Origin: Diploptera punctata
Taxonomy: Eukaryota > Arthropoda > Insecta > Blattodea > Blaberidae
Direction: 5' to 3'
Assembly (NCBI GenBank): GCA_030220185.1
Contig: JASPKZ010007286.1
Span: forward strand, 682,001 to 746,000
Length of the DNA stretch: 64,000 nucleotides
Shown: one piece after another, positions 30,804-41,810 of the stretch
Layout: each line of letters begins with the position of its first letter
Position numbering within the stretch: the first letter of the stretch is position 1
Program-made: the position numbers and the translations under genes
Notes under the pieces: generated by a model
What the model saw: the letters and a program-made list of their open reading frames with translations, nothing else
What the model was told of the DNA's origin: nothing
The model's database searches: none

Positions 30804-31694
30804 ATTTAATTTTAGGAAGTGATATTTTGAGGTTATTTTAATTATATTATTTTTAGTCTGATGATCTTACCTCAATATTAATGTTGATTTGTTCTTGGAC
30901 ATGTTTCAAAACAATTCTGTTTTATGATGATCTTGTAGAAAATTTCCTGGCTGTTGGCCATGGTCTTGAGGCTTGTAGTTTCCCGACGTTTCGACAGAGA
31001 CTGCATCCGGCATCCTCAAGGGTTGTCTTGAGACTGGCAATTTTGTCGACTACCTGCCTTATTTATACATTTATCCGCGACATGTTCTCTGCATGGATAA
31101 ATGTATAAATAGGGCAGGTAGTCGACAAAATTGCCAGTCTCAAGACAAACCTTGAGGATGCCGGACGCAGTCTCTGGCAAAACGTCGGGGAACTACAAGC
31201 CTCAAGACCCGGCCAACAGCCCGGAAATCTTCTACAAGATCATAGTAACTCCGGCCATGAAAGCCTAAGTGAATATATTAGTCGCCTCTACGGGGAAGAA
31301 ATCAACAGATCATACGATGATTTGAGAAATTGCACAAGAAAAAGGCACGACTGCTCTCATCATTTACATTTCTTCTGTGTCATAGAGACAATTTACGAAG
31401 TAGTAAGTAATGGACCGCACAGAGAACATGTCATGGATAAATGTATAAATAGGGCAGGTAGTTGACAAAATTGCCAGTCTCAAGACAGCCCTTGAGGATG
31501 CCGGATGCAGTCTCTGGTGAAACGTCGGGGAACTACAAGCCTCAAGATCCGGCCAACAGCCCGGAAATCTTCTACAAGATCATTATAGTAACTCCGGCCA
31601 TGAAAGCCTAAGTCAATAAATTCTGTTTTGAAACATGTCCAAGAACAAATCAACATTAATATTGAGGTAAGATGATCAGACTAAAAATAATATA
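30804..31694. mobile_element. PLE foldback (family E) with 16-bp TSD, containing a family G foldback
   Basis: attcagtaatcttaat occurs at 30788-30803 and 31695-31710, splitting the LINE. Left arm has the tail aggaagtgatattttgaggt then cttacctcaatattaatg; right arm is its inverse. Inside (about 30928-31617) is a second palindromic element, family G. Confidence 0.85.
30928..31617. mobile_element. PLE-type family G palindrome and partial repeat
   Basis: Contains a - copy and two + copies of a unit ending gaaacgtcggggaactacaa. The ribozyme-like core reads UUGAGGA (C3 to U), stem II GCCGGA/TCTGGC or similar, GAAA, palindromic ACGT, GUC; stem I CCC/GGG. The copy at about 31150 has CAAAA instead of GAAA. 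Other copies: 51838-52400, 53926-54480. Confidence 0.65.
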
Positions 31695-31929
31695 ATTCAG
31701 TAATCTTAATTTCACTTCTTCTCCTTCATATTTGAATTATCAATCCCTGCAGTTTTTCAATTTCTACATGCTTTGAGTGCAGATTCTAACCTTTTAATGT
31801 TAGGAGATCTCTCCAAATGGTACATAACCTGTTTCTTTTTGAGTATTTAACTTGTTTTTTTCATCATGCCACAAATCTTTATAATGTTGAAGCCATTCTT
31901 CTTTAATTATATTTAATCAGGCGCAGTAT

Positions 31930-32205
31930 TCTTTTTCATTCTAATTAAGTGGTTCATATCTTCTTCTAAATCATGGAGTTAGGCCATAGACCAGTTTTCA
32001 CATCAAGAGACTATATCCCTCCATCTAGTTATGGGGCATCCAACATTTCTCCTTCCTTTGGGTTGGTATTGAAGCAAAATTTGCAGGAGTCTATTGGGTA
32101 TCATTCTTTCTATATATTGGAGCCAGTTAGATCTTGAATTTTATCTTTAATGCTGATAGATGTTTAGTTGTCCATTGTGAAGAATACGAGTAATATGTTT
32201 TCCTC
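31930..32205 (-). pseudogene. LINE 3' fragment
   Basis: - strand reads YQPKGRRNVGC and ITRWRDIVS in broken frames, the RxGRP-x-RW type end of non-LTR elements. Confidence 0.5.
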
Positions 32206-32424
32206 TGATCGCGGTACAAACGATATGCAGAATAGACCATTGGTGGGGCTGCCACCTCGAAGCTTTAGGTCCAGCTTCTGGATGTACTAACCCCATCTAG
32301 AGGGTTGCCACTTCCGCCAGATCCGCTGTGATGAAGGACTCCTTCTGCGCCGTTGAGGTCTTCACCGTAACCCTGGCTAGGGGCGCTTACAGAGTACTAT
32401 CAGTCGGAGCCAACTGAACCCTGG

Positions 32425-32645
32425 TTTTTTTTTACAAGAAGAACTGCAGATCTACTCCATAAAAGAAAAGATATTTAACAACAAGATACAGTGGAAAGAA
32501 CATGTAGAAAGAATGGAAGAAAGTAGATTACCAAATAAAATCTTCCATTATTTTCCGATAGGAAGAAGAGATGGTCTTAGATCTATTAGTGAAGACGGAA
32601 CAGGCAACTCTTGCCTATACCAGGAAGTGAAGAAGAAGAAGATTA
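32425..32645 (+). pseudogene. LINE-E 3' fragment
   Basis: EELQIYSIKEKIFNNKIQWK, VERMEESRLPNKIFHYFP, RDGLRSISEDGTGNSC, near-identical to 42105-42400. The segment between it and 32205 is GC-richer and unassigned. Confidence 0.65.
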
Positions 32646-33359
32646 GTTCAGCTCTTATTTCTTATCTAACAATGTATAGCCTGCTACTGAACATAAGAAT
32701 TTCATTTCAGCTACTTCTATTTTCCTTTTATCTGATTTATTATGTGTCCAATTTTCACAAGCATATGTTAACATAGGTAGTGCCATATGTTTCATATCTT
32801 GTAAGCATATTCTTGTCTGCCATCAAATTCATCTTCTACATTACTTATATAATGATCCCAATTTTATGTATTTCTCTGACCTTTCTCTTTGCTATTCCAC
32901 ATTTATGTTTATAATTAATAGTATCTTTTGTGGAGGGATAATATAACATTGTATTGTAAGCTGCTTTCTTTTGCATTCTCATCTTTTTGACTTCTGTCCA
33001 TATTTTTAATCCTTTTGTTTAATAATTTTTATATCGATATCCCAAAGGTTCGTTAGCTGCTGATTTAATTACGTCTTTTAATTTCGTCTGTATATCTGTG
33101 TTAATAATTGGTCTAGAAGATTAACATAGATTTATTTTAATAAATGTACTTTGTGAGCTATTTTTTTTCAACGAAATCATTTCTTTGTTTCATTTTCTTC
33201 CATGGAGCTATTAAAATAATTTTTGTATTTACCATATAATGGTGTGAATATAATGTCCTCACCTCTGGATGCATGGTGCTGCTTTTTTGTTTGCGATGCT
33301 ATAATCCATAAGTGATTGTGTGCATCTAGCTGACCAAGTGTATTTATTAATATCATTTT

Positions 33360-33435
33360 TATCACAGAACACTGGAGGGAAAATTTTCTATAGGATCGTA
33401 ACAGGCCTTGGCCTAATACTTGGAAGGAAGAAGAA
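33360..33435 (+). mobile_element. LINE-A 3' terminal fragment
   Basis: ggagggaaaattttctatag to the gaagaagaag tail; inserted into LINE-G. Confidence 0.7.
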
Positions 33436-33444
33436 GTATTCCTC

Positions 33445-33735
33445 ATCATCATCATCCATGCAAGTATTAGGCTGTGTGGCCTGTTACGGTCTCAAAGAGG
33501 AATTTTACATCCAGTGCTTTTTTGGACGTCCCAGCGATCTTTCGCCTTGGGGGCAGTAACGAAGCATGGCTTTTGGAATTCTACGAGACGGCATTCGTTG
33601 AAGATGGGCTTTCCAGTTGTTCTGGTAGTTTTGTATATGGTGAAGAATGGGTTCTACATCCAACTCTTCCATAATTTCCTCATTTCTTTTATGGTCCCAC
33701 TTTGTGTAGCCTGCTGTATGGTGCATAAATCACAT
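33445..33735 (-). pseudogene. LINE-C 3' fragment
   Basis: - strand HHTAGYTKWDHKRNEEIMEE, LDVEPILHHIQNYQNNWKAH, SRRIPKAMLRYCPQGERSLG; tail (atcatc)n at 33443. Inserted next to the LINE-A piece. Confidence 0.75.
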
Positions 33736-34066
33736 TTTTTTATTGAAAGTATTCATGATTTTCAATTCATTATATGCTGAATATTCAATTAATTTCATAC
33801 TATTCTTGTTAAGAGTTTGTTCTCCATATGTTCCAACAACCCCAGAAATGTGTGTGCTCTTACATGGGTATTAAGATTTCCTGTAACTATTATGTACCCT
33901 TTTTGTTAACAGAATTGAATGTGATTTGTTGGAGAGCAGCATAATAATCATTGGTATCAATTCTTTGCCTTCTTCTGGAGCATATGTTCCTATAATAGTC
34001 ATGTTCCCTTGTGGTACTTTAAATTGTACAATTAATATTATATGATTTACAAACATGTAACACTTT

Positions 34067-34612
34067 ATTATACTGGAAATGCGTGCTATTATGCAATAGA
34101 GAGATTGACGTCCCCAATTCCTTTAAAAAAACGTTAAACTGAAAATGTGTATATAACTGTTATCCTATCGGTTATATTATATGGATGCAAAACATGGACT
34201 CTTACTTTAAGGGAGAAAGGAGATTACGAGTATTTGAGAATAAAGTTCTTGGGAAATTTTTGGACCAAAAAGAGATGAACAGACAGGTGAATGGAGAAGA
34301 CTACATAACAGTGAACTACATAGTCTTTATAGGAAGTTAGATATAATAAGAACAGTTAAGTCTCGTAGACTGACTGCGATGGGCAAGACATCCTGTGGCA
34401 TGAATGGGAGATTGAAAGACTTGTAGGAAAATCAGAAGGGAAACGCCCCGTTGGTAGACCAAGAATGAAGTGGGAGAATAACATTAACCATGATTCAAGG
34501 GAAGTAGATTATACAGGTAATGATTGGAAAACATTAGCTCTGGATAGGGATGTATGGAGAGCTTATGTCCATGTTTCCATGAACCTATGGGTTCGATAGT
34601 GCCAGTAAGTTG
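34067..34612 (+). pseudogene. LINE-B fragment with 10-bp TSD inside LINE-G
   Basis: gtaacacttt at 34057-34066 and 34613-34622. Reads LYGCKTWTLTLREK, DQKEMNRQ, RPRMKWENNI, VDYTGNDWK, WRAYVHVSMNLWV, with frame breaks. Confidence 0.8.
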
Positions 34613-35024
34613 GTAACACTTTGTTAAATTTTTCCATTTTTTTATTGATAACAATTGCTATTCCACCACTTGCTCTTTTATTTTGTTCTATTCTGCCCCA
34701 TAACATAATTATACCATTAATGTTTTGATGTTACGATTTAAATTATCTTTCCAGAAATGGACATAGTTTTATGTTAGAAAGGAAAATTAACATTCGAACC
34801 AGGGTCCCTCTAAGCATCTTATTTGTTTCAGAAAGTACTGCAAAATCTAATGTTTCTTTCCATTATATCTATAATTCCGTTTATATTTCTTAAATGTTTA
34901 TGTAGTCTATAATAGAACATTACATTTTCTTGTAAAAATATTAATCTTCAATATTTTTTCCTGCTCCTTCTAACAATCCTCTTACATTCTACATCCATGC
35001 TGTTCCATTATACTTTTTCATTTG

Positions 35025-35250
35025 TTAATTAAATAAAAATAAAATTAGTTTTATTTGATTCTTATATTTATTAAGATATAATTCAGTGACAGCTGTTTCG
35101 GTACACTGTACCTTCTTCAGACATGTACAGTGTACCGAAACAGCTGTCACTGAATTATATCTTAATAAATATGAAAATCAAATAAAACTAAGTTTTATTT
35201 TTATTTAATTAATAAATATGGATTTTCATCAAGTAAACACCAACTCAATT
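35025..35250. mobile_element. Minimal PLE foldback, family C
   Basis: Arms 35032-35112 and 35124-35205 are inverted; each is little more than the pLTR end (cagtgacagctgtttcgg). A + side extension to aactcaattgat matches the family C copies at 21330 and 48860. Confidence 0.75.
35080..35126 (-). ncRNA. Hammerhead ribozyme motif (PLE family C)
   Basis: CUGAAGA 35114-35120, stem II GGTAC/GTACC, GAAA 35096-35099, ACAGCTGT, cleavage after GUC (35088). The + arm lacks CUGAAGA because the centre of the palindrome falls there. Confidence 0.75.
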
Positions 35251-35273
35251 GATTATATAAGAAACTTTAGTTA

Positions 35274-35444
35274 ATGTCAGATGTTGGTGAATCAAGTGCT
35301 GTTGAAACCAGCTATATTGATATCTTAGCCAGTTCTAATGCTCAGAAAATTGAAGAAACAATGGGCAATTCAAAAACTGGTAAATCTAGCATGTCAGCGA
35401 TGGATATTAATAAGTTGAATGAAAGTTTGATCCCAATGGGGTAA
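35274..35444 (+). CDS. Small open frame of unknown identity
   Basis: 56 codons, MSDVGESSAVETSYIDILAS to KLNESLIPMG then stop. Composition is protein-like (Ser, Asn, Glu, Ile, no low complexity), unlike the surrounding AT-rich noise. Further protein-like stretches follow out of frame to about 35580 (NRNFQKVKQTLKKK). Could be a decayed retrotransposed exon or transposon ORF. Function unknown. Confidence 0.3.
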   Translation: MSDVGESSAVETSYIDILASSNAQKIEETMGNSKTGKSSMSAMDINKLNESLIPMG

Positions 35445-35779
35445 ACCCAAATTAAGAAGAAAAAATTATGACAGAAGTATCTCCAATAGAAATTTTCAGA
35501 AAGTAAAGCAGACACTTAAAAAAAAGATTTTTTGCTATAATGAAAAGGAAGTAGAAACAATGTAAATTGATACGAATAACAGGATGTAATTAATAAGCTA
35601 ACAGAATGTTTCAGATTTTAATTATGTTTGAGGACTGACGATACAGTAAAATTAGTGAACACTTTGATGCATCTAATCAAATGATTGATGTTGCAAAAAA
35701 CTTACTTGCACAATCTAGGAGTGGAAAACTTAAGACATATACTTGGTAAAAAAAATTCTGTATTTCCTGCTTTTTGTAT

Positions 35780-36310
35780 GGAGTCCTCTCACATTCCAGG
35801 TTGCAATATAATGAAATAATAGAACAGATAGCACACTTTAACTATCTTGGTTCAGATATAACATATAGCTATGATTGGGATATACATAATAAATTAAACA
35901 GATATCAAATGATGTGTGGCACCATAAGAAGAACCCTCTGAAAGACTTGAAGAGAAACTCAGCTCAGGTTTTATAAAATTATGGCTGTTCCTGTTCTTTT
36001 ATATGGATCTGAATCTTGGATACTTACAAAAAGATATCTCACACATTCAAGCCACTGAAATTAAATTTTTAAGATGCATAAAAGGATGTACACGCATGGA
36101 TAGATTACACAATGAATCAATAAAAAATGAACTGGAGATATTTTCAATGCCCGATAAACTAGAAGAGCACAAATACCAATGGAAAGAACATTTAGACAGA
36201 ATGGACAATACAAGATTACCCAAAAAAGATCAACACCTACAAACCACATGGAAAAAGATTGGAACAGGTCGCATTGACCTAATCCTGGAAAGGAAGAAGA
36301 AAAAATTACT
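35780..36310 (+). pseudogene. LINE-E reverse transcriptase C-terminal fragment
   Basis: IEQIAHFNYLGSDITYSYDW, IHNKLNRYQMMCGTIRRTL, AVPVLLYGSESWILTK, EIKFLRCIKGCTRMDRLHNE, EHKYQWKEHLDRMDNTRLPK, frameshifted once. Followed directly by a LINE-F-like RNase H piece. Confidence 0.7.
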
Positions 36311-36319
36311 TGACCGTTA

Positions 36320-36860
36320 CACTCTTGATGAAAAGCTATACATAAATTTTATTTATGTAAAAGAAGATGGCCAAAAAGTACAAAAACAAAATAAATTTTT
36401 ATCAAATTTAAAAGAAACATTTTGGACTTTTAAGGTAAAAGTTTCTCTGCAGTGGATACCATCCCATTGTGGCATTACAGGGAATGAAACGGCAGATATG
36501 CTGGGACTCACATCCTTCAGACATTATCGAACATTATGTTATACACTAGAGCAGCTATGAACATTCACTTCAGAGTGAGAGAAGCCTTCAGAACCTTTTT
36601 AGAGCTCCAAATGACCGACAAACCTTGGAAAGTATCCATCCAAACTACACTCCCAGACTGGTCTAGAAGAGTAGACTGCAACAGGACACGACTGCCTAGG
36701 TAAACACCTTCATCGCCTCAGTCTTCTACCAACTCTGCAAAACTATGGAAGATATGGATGCTGATCACATCCAAACTTGCCCATCCCTAACCAGCAATTT
36801 CATGATAGATACTGGGAAGCCAGGGAAAAGATCATGAATCTTTCTTATTATTGTTTGTTT
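36320..36860 (+). pseudogene. LINE RNase H fragment
   Basis: VSLQWIPSHCGITGNETADM (RNase H end), then frameshifted KPWKVSIQTTLPDW and zinc-motif remnants. Adjacent to LINE-E by a chance junction or 3' transduction. Confidence 0.65.
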
Positions 36861-36951
36861 TCCCCAGTTATTGTTGGTTATTAGTCATTCAAAATATCTC
36901 TGCAGGCGGAAGAATTACGAAGCTCTGTCTGTTGCTACACGTGACGTCATA

Positions 36952-37523
36952 CAGGGTGCGGCAGCATAACTTCCTTTTTTAAAATGTGCGCCATTTAGTC
37001 GGTTGATGTCGTAGCGGAGCGCTAGTGGTCTCGTTCGAGAGGGGGGACTATAAAGTTTTGTCCTGACACAGTTCAGTCGCCATCATGCGTTGGAACAGTG
37101 AGGAGCGTGCGTTTGCCATTGAGGGAACACTTCCCAGAGCGCCTTATCTCAATTAGGGGCGATTTGAAGTGGCCGGCCCGCTCTCCCGATTTGACCCCTT
37201 GTGATTTTTTTCTATGGGGTTATTTGAAATCCCGTGTTTATGTGAACCGTCCAAGGACCCTACAAGATTTGAAGACCAACATCCAGGAAGAAATTGCCAA
37301 CATAACGCCTGCTATGCTGGCAGGAGTCATGACAAACGCCAGAAATCGGTTTACTCAGTGTATGGAGAATGGGGGACGTCACCTACCTGATTTGATCTTC
37401 AAAACTGAGTAAAACAAAACTTTATGTATGTGCCTATATTATAAAAAACGAATAAAAATTTTCTGATTCATACAATGCATTTTATTAAGTTTTAAAAAAA
37501 GGAAGTTATGCTGCCGCACCCTG
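36952..37523 (+). mobile_element. Internally deleted mariner-like element with intact TIRs
   Basis: Terminal inverted repeats cagggtgcggcagcataact and its inverse at the right end, flanked by TA on both sides. Inside, 37098-37412 is an open frame: WPARSPDLTPCDFFLWGYLK, then TLQDLKTNIQEEIANITPAM to the end. Only the last catalytic region (SPDLxPCD) remains; the N-terminal DNA-binding domain and first catalytic Asp are deleted. Confidence 0.85.
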
Positions 37524-37865
37524 TATAAGGCAGTGTACACTGTCAGTGTCCCACGTCCCATTCCCCTCTGCACTCATAGATAGCAGTGTCACATGTTCTA
37601 TTCTTGCATAAACACTTAAATAAGTGTCAAAAGCCACTGCATTTAAATAAATAGGTTATATATCCAGATATACAAAACAGTTTTTTTTCAAAATTTGAAC
37701 TAACTCAAAACTTGGGTGCTTATGTATCCAGACATCGTATCATGGCCATGGAGTGATTATCGTATTCAACAGTGAGCACCCAGTTTTAGTAAGTTAATTT
37801 ATTGCAAATTATTCATGTATTATATTATTTTGGTCTGGACATCTTACCTCAATATTAATGTTGAT

Positions 37866-37913
37866 TTGTTCTTGAACATGTTTCAAAACAATTCTGTTTA
37901 TCTTCAGCTTTCC
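37866..37913 (-). ncRNA. Hammerhead ribozyme motif (PLE family E)
   Basis: CUGAAGA 37901-37907, stem II AAACA/TGTTT, GAAA 37881-37884, ACATGT, cleavage after GUU (37875). Confidence 0.65.
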
Positions 37914-38013
37914 CAGACTGGTTTTATTTATGTTGCATTATGTTGCACCACCTGGATGTCGATGTCAGCTGACATCGACATCCAGGTGGTGCAACATAAA
38001 TAAAACCAGTCTG

Positions 38014-38062
38014 GGAAAGCTGAAGATAAAACAGAATTGTTTTGAAACATGTTCAAGAACAA
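38014..38062 (+). ncRNA. Hammerhead ribozyme motif (PLE family E)
   Basis: CUGAAGA 38020-38026, stem II AAAACA/TGTTTT, GAAA 38044-38047, ACATGT, cleavage after GUU (38053). Mirror partner of the motif at 37866. Confidence 0.65.
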
Positions 38063-38204
38063 ATCAACATTAATATTGAGGTAAGATGTCTAGACCAAAA
38101 ATAATATAATTCCTTTAATCTATTTAACTTTCACAGGGAAAGAACACTATGAGGTTTAATTTAATAATTAAATTAATGTTTTTATTACCTCACCTCATAT
38201 CCTT

Positions 38205-38252
38205 TTTCTTCTATACTGCAGTTTCGGAGCTTATCTCCATCGTCAGTAGCCT
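38205..38252 (-). ncRNA. Hammerhead ribozyme motif (PLE family F)
   Basis: CUGACGA 38240-38246, stem II GGAG/CTCC, GAAA 38222-38225, palindromic ACTGCAGT, cleavage after GUA (38214), stem I CTA/TAG. Confidence 0.8.
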
Positions 38253-38540
38253 CTGGTCGACCGGTGTTATGTCGTTTCTTGGCGGTTTCCTTCTTACTTC
38301 TGTCGGTGGACCGATGAACCTCTGGATTAGGTCAAAATTTGCGGGAGTTTCAAAATTCATGAGTTTTTGTTTTTTGTTTTTTGGATGTGGATTTTTCCCA
38401 GACTGTGAGTTCCTTTAGTTTATCTGTTTGTTTGATTAGGCTAGCTTCTGTATCTATTAAATGTTTTTCAGACCAAGCATGGGCTGCTACTGCTGACTTG
38501 TCCACTTCCCCCTTTTTTACATTTCTAGTTAAAAACTAGA

Positions 38541-38873
38541 TTGAAGGAACACCTTAGAAATGTAAAAAAGGGGGAAGTGGACAAGTCAGCAGTAGCAGCC
38601 CATGCTTGGTCTGAAAAACATTTAATAGATACAGAAGCTAGCCTAATCAAACAAACAGATAAACTAAAGGAACTCACAGTCTGGGAAAAAATCCACATCC
38701 AAAAAAACAAAAAACAAAAACTCATGAATTTTGAAACTCCCGCAAATTTTGACCTAATCCAGAGGTTCATCGGTCCACCGACAGAAGTAAGAAGGAAACC
38801 GCCAAGAAACGACATAACACCGGTCGACCAGAGGCTACTGACGATGGAGATAAGCTCCGAAACTGCAGTATAG
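38541..38873 (+). pseudogene. PLE endonuclease C-terminal fragment
   Basis: 110 open codons from KEHLRNVKKGEVDKSAVAAH through LTVWEKIHIQKN to VDQRLLTMEISSETAV and stop. The end of the frame runs through the ribozyme core, as at 24753. Confidence 0.8.
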
Positions 38874-38880
38874 AAGAAAA
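38832..38880 (+). ncRNA. Hammerhead ribozyme motif overlapping PLE stop codon
   Basis: CUGACGA 38838-38844, stem II GGAG/CTCC, GAAA 38859-38862, ACTGCAGT, cleavage after GUA (38870). The coding frame ends at 38873. Confidence 0.8.
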
Positions 38881-38999
38881 AGGATATGAGGTGAGGTAAT
38901 AAAAACATTAATTTAATTATTTAATTATTCCTTTAATCTGTCTGGTTTGATGTGGAATGGGTCAAATATTTTAAAGATTTTTATTATTAAGCTATACAT

Positions 39000-39463
39000 T
39001 ATATCATTAAATCATGTTTGAGCACAAGTTTTTAAATTTTTTTTAATTTCTTGAATTGTTTGCAAATTAAAAAAAAAAGAAGAAGACATTACATACACAG
39101 GTATTTTATTTATTTATTTATTTATTCCAGAGTCTTGAAAACTATGGGCTAGCAGGAAGCCATAAATCTGACAGGCATGCAACCCTCATTAGGGGCATAG
39201 TGAAGGGAAAAAAAAAAAAAACAGCAACCAAGCCCAGCTCTTAAAAATTAAAATATGTAAATTTTCTGCCAATGAGAACTTATATGTGAAGACTCAGTTT
39301 GTGTTAAGAATGTTGTAGAGTTTGGATGCCCTCTACACATCTCATCCTATGTGCTTTTTTTAGGTAATGTTCTGCATAATTCACCTCTGTTAAATATGGT
39401 TAATTCACTTCTTTCTACAAGGTTCTTTCCCTGTGGATTTACAAGAATTTTCCATGCCCCTCT
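39000..39463. other. Unassigned; (TTTA)n and A-run
   Basis: (ttta)n at about 39106-39127 and an A-run at 39209. The sequence between looks like an old SINE but was not identified. Confidence 0.3.
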
Positions 39464-39467
39464 TTAA

Positions 39468-39706
39468 CCTTTTCACTGCTGAGATATTTCCAGCCTTTAA
39501 AATCCTCCTTGCTCAATGCAGGGAGAAATATGGAAAAAGTTTATTTAGGTTCCTAGGGATGGCAGATATGCCTGCTTAGTTTGAAAGCAATGCAATGCGT
39601 ATTAGATAACTAGCAGGCGTTTGGAGTTGAGAATGGATATACACACCCATAGCACAGCAAGCATTTTCTTTGCCAACAGATATACCCGTTCGTAGCAGTG
39701 AAAAGG
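39468..39706. mobile_element. piggyBac-type MITE
   Basis: TTAA on both sides (39464-39467 and 39707-39710) and 13-bp inverted ends ccttttcactgct / agcagtgaaaagg. 239 bp, non-coding. TTAA duplication is diagnostic of piggyBac transposition. Confidence 0.8.
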
Positions 39707-39944
39707 TTAATTCTTCATTCATACCATATGCCGTGCCCATTACAGTCCACAAGTTGTAAATATTCTTTTAACATGTTATAAAAATAAAATATACAAATTT
39801 AAGTGAAAATAAAATTAATAATGTAGAAAAAATCAGAACACCATTAATCAATCTGCTGAGAGACTAATTACGAAAGATCCATCCATAGTAATTCTGCCCG
39901 AAGGCAGGTCCTTCACTGCAATCATAGCATTTTCATGCTATGCT

Positions 39945-40228
39945 TGCAGCTTTACTAGGGAATTGTAGGTGTGGTAGCTTCCCGTTGCTTTCCACACCGG
40001 TGAAGGATGATGATGATGATATTGATAATGGTAAGGATGATGATGATGATGATGGCCAAATGATTTCGGGGACCATTTGGGCCTTAAAGTTTTCCTGACA
40101 TTTGTCTGACAGGTGAGGAAAAACCCCGATAAAAACCTCACCCAGAAAAACTGCCCCGACCGGGGATGGAACCCGGGCCCGCTGCGTGACAAGGCAGCAC
40201 GCTACCTCGAGACCACAGCGGTGGACTT
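39945..40228 (-). mobile_element. SINE S3, internally deleted
   Basis: Head GTGGTCTCGAGGTAGCG, B box, then tttcctgacatttgtc; the body is shortened and ends in (atgatg)n near 40000. Confidence 0.7.
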
Positions 40229-40329
40229 ACGAAAGATAAAGATTTAAATTCATAATTCCTGTCAATGACAAGAGGGAGATTGGATATGCAGCTCTGTTAG
40301 ATTTAAAATTTAAATAGGATAATTAAAAC

Positions 40330-40865
40330 CAACAAAAATGAAAAAAATTGAAGAAAAAAAAACTCAGGAATTTATTAGATGAAATGCAGGGATTGCGACA
40401 AAATTTATATAGGAAAAACAAAAAGACATTTGAAAATAATGGTGAAAGAACATCTTAGAAATGTCAAAAATTCTGAAGTGGAAAATCAGCAGTACCTGCT
40501 CATGCTTGGTCCGAAAAAAACATCTAATTGAATCAAACGCTTGTCTAATTAAACAATAGATAAAACAAATGAACTCACGGTTTGGGAAAAATCCACATTC
40601 ACAAAAACAAAGAAAAACTTATGAACTTCGAAATTCCTGCGAATTCTGACCTAATCCAGAGGTTTATCGGTCCACCAACAGAGGGAAGAAGATGTTCTTC
40701 CGATCGACATAACATCAGTCGACAAGAAATTACTGAAGATGAAGCTGCTTTGAAACCTGTATAATTAGAAGACTGGACATGAGGTGAGGTATAAAACATT
40801 TTAATTTAAATCTTATTAAACCTCATAATGATTTTTTCCTATAAGTTCAATCAGTTACATGTAGT
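40330..40865 (+). mobile_element. PLE copy, GIY-YIG C-terminus and pLTR, single arm
   Basis: Frameshifted: KCRDCDKIYIGKTKRHL, KEHLRNVKNSEVE, SAVPAHAWSEK, ELTVWEKSTFTKTKKN, MNFEIPANSDLIQRFIGPPT. Outer end gacatgaggtgaggtataaa, then tail taaacctcataatgat. No inverted partner, unlike most copies. Confidence 0.75.
40727..40768 (+). ncRNA. Hammerhead ribozyme motif (PLE family F)
   Basis: CUGAAGA 40733-40739, stem II GAAG/CTTT, GAAA 40752-40755, ACCTGT, cleavage after GUA (40761), five-pair stem I AATTA/TAATT. Confidence 0.7.
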
Positions 40866-40904
40866 TTGAAATTCAAGTTAAGGCAAAATAATAATAATAC
40901 ATTA

Positions 40905-41810
40905 AACAAGATGGCAAATTATCTTCTTGGGAAAAGATCAACACTGGAGTAAGACAGGGATGTGGACTTTCACCGGTGCTTTTCATTATATACATGAATA
41001 AATTAATAAATGAATGGAGGAAAACACAACGAGGATATATACCCATCAATAGGAACCTCAAACTCGATGCTATTCTTTTTGCAGACGATTTAGCTCTTCT
41101 GGCACTTTCCAAAAACGATTTGCAACGATCAATTTATAATTTACAAAAAAATAGGTGCCAAATTTAATATGGAAATATCAATTAACAAAACTAAAATTAT
41201 GGCATTTCATGGGAAGGACCCCATACAAGTAAAATCTGTCTCCAGAATAAAATTTAGAGAGATCTAATCAATTTAAATATCTTGGATATTATCTCTCTAT
41301 CTGGGATGAAAAGGATATCCCTGAAAAAGTTACTAGTTATAATAAAAGTTTAGGAATTATTAATCAAGTTATGAAACCATCCCTTGTACAAAAAAAACAC
41401 CAGATTACGTTTATATAACACTTTGGCTAGACCAGTGTTGACCTATGGTAGTGAAGCATGGACACTAAGAAAACAACATGAAAGCAGAATAACGGCTTGT
41501 GAAATGAGATTCATGCGCAGAAACAGCGGGTTACAACAGATGGGATCGGAAAAGGAACACCGATATCTTAAAAGAATTGAAGACTACGCCAATTTTGGAA
41601 TATATTAAACAGTACCAACTAAATTGGAAACACCATCTTGAAAGAATGAGTTCAAATCGGATCCCCAAAGCTGTTTATAATTATATACCAAGAGGACGAA
41701 GATCACTGGGCCGTCCTATGAAACGCTGGAGGGAAAATTTTCTATAGGATCGTAACAGGCCTTGGCCTAATACTTGGAGGAAGAGAAGAAGAAGAAGAAG
41801 AAGACATTAA
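40905..41810 (+). pseudogene. LINE-A reverse transcriptase fragment
   Basis: TGVRQGCGLSPVLFIIYMNK (RT motif B), LKLDAILFADDLALLALS (motif C), then the same downstream sequence as 16893-17632 with several indels. Ends in (gaa)n at 41783. The longest LINE-A copy. Confidence 0.8.

Larger units (their letters stand above)
30128..35015 (-). mobile_element. Long LINE (LINE-G), apurinic endonuclease plus RT, with nested insertions
   Basis: Reading the - strand from 35015 down: start of the endonuclease (GGIAIVINKKMEKF near 34650), FKVPQGNMTIIGTYAPEEGK (34020), YGEQTLNKN and NELKIMNTF (33760-33850), KYTWSARCTQSLMDYSIANK (33300), the linker with AANEPLGY and KKAAYNTMLYYPS (32900-33060), then RT: EEWRITIVKPIFKKGDKSN and ENYRGISLL (30680-30760), and YADDQVFIAEKEDD (about 30215). 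All pieces are collinear, so this was one element. Many stops and frameshifts. Interruptions: 34067-34612, 33360-33735, about 31930-32640 and 30804-31694. Confidence 0.8.
37810..38108. mobile_element. PLE foldback, family E
   Basis: Arms about 37840-37970 and 37978-38085, a near-perfect palindrome centred at 37975. Outer ends catcttacctcaatatt / aatattgaggtaagatg. Confidence 0.85.
38122..38926. mobile_element. PLE foldback (family F) with 13-bp TSD
   Basis: attcctttaatct at 38109-38121 and 38927-38939. - arm to about 38525, + arm from about 38535; each encodes LTVWEKIHIQKNKKQKLMNF, FIGPPTE and SAVAAHAWSEKH, the endonuclease C-terminus. Outer ends cctcacctcatatcc / ggatatgaggtgagg. Left flank carries the tail gaaagaacactatgaggt. 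Confidence 0.9.
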
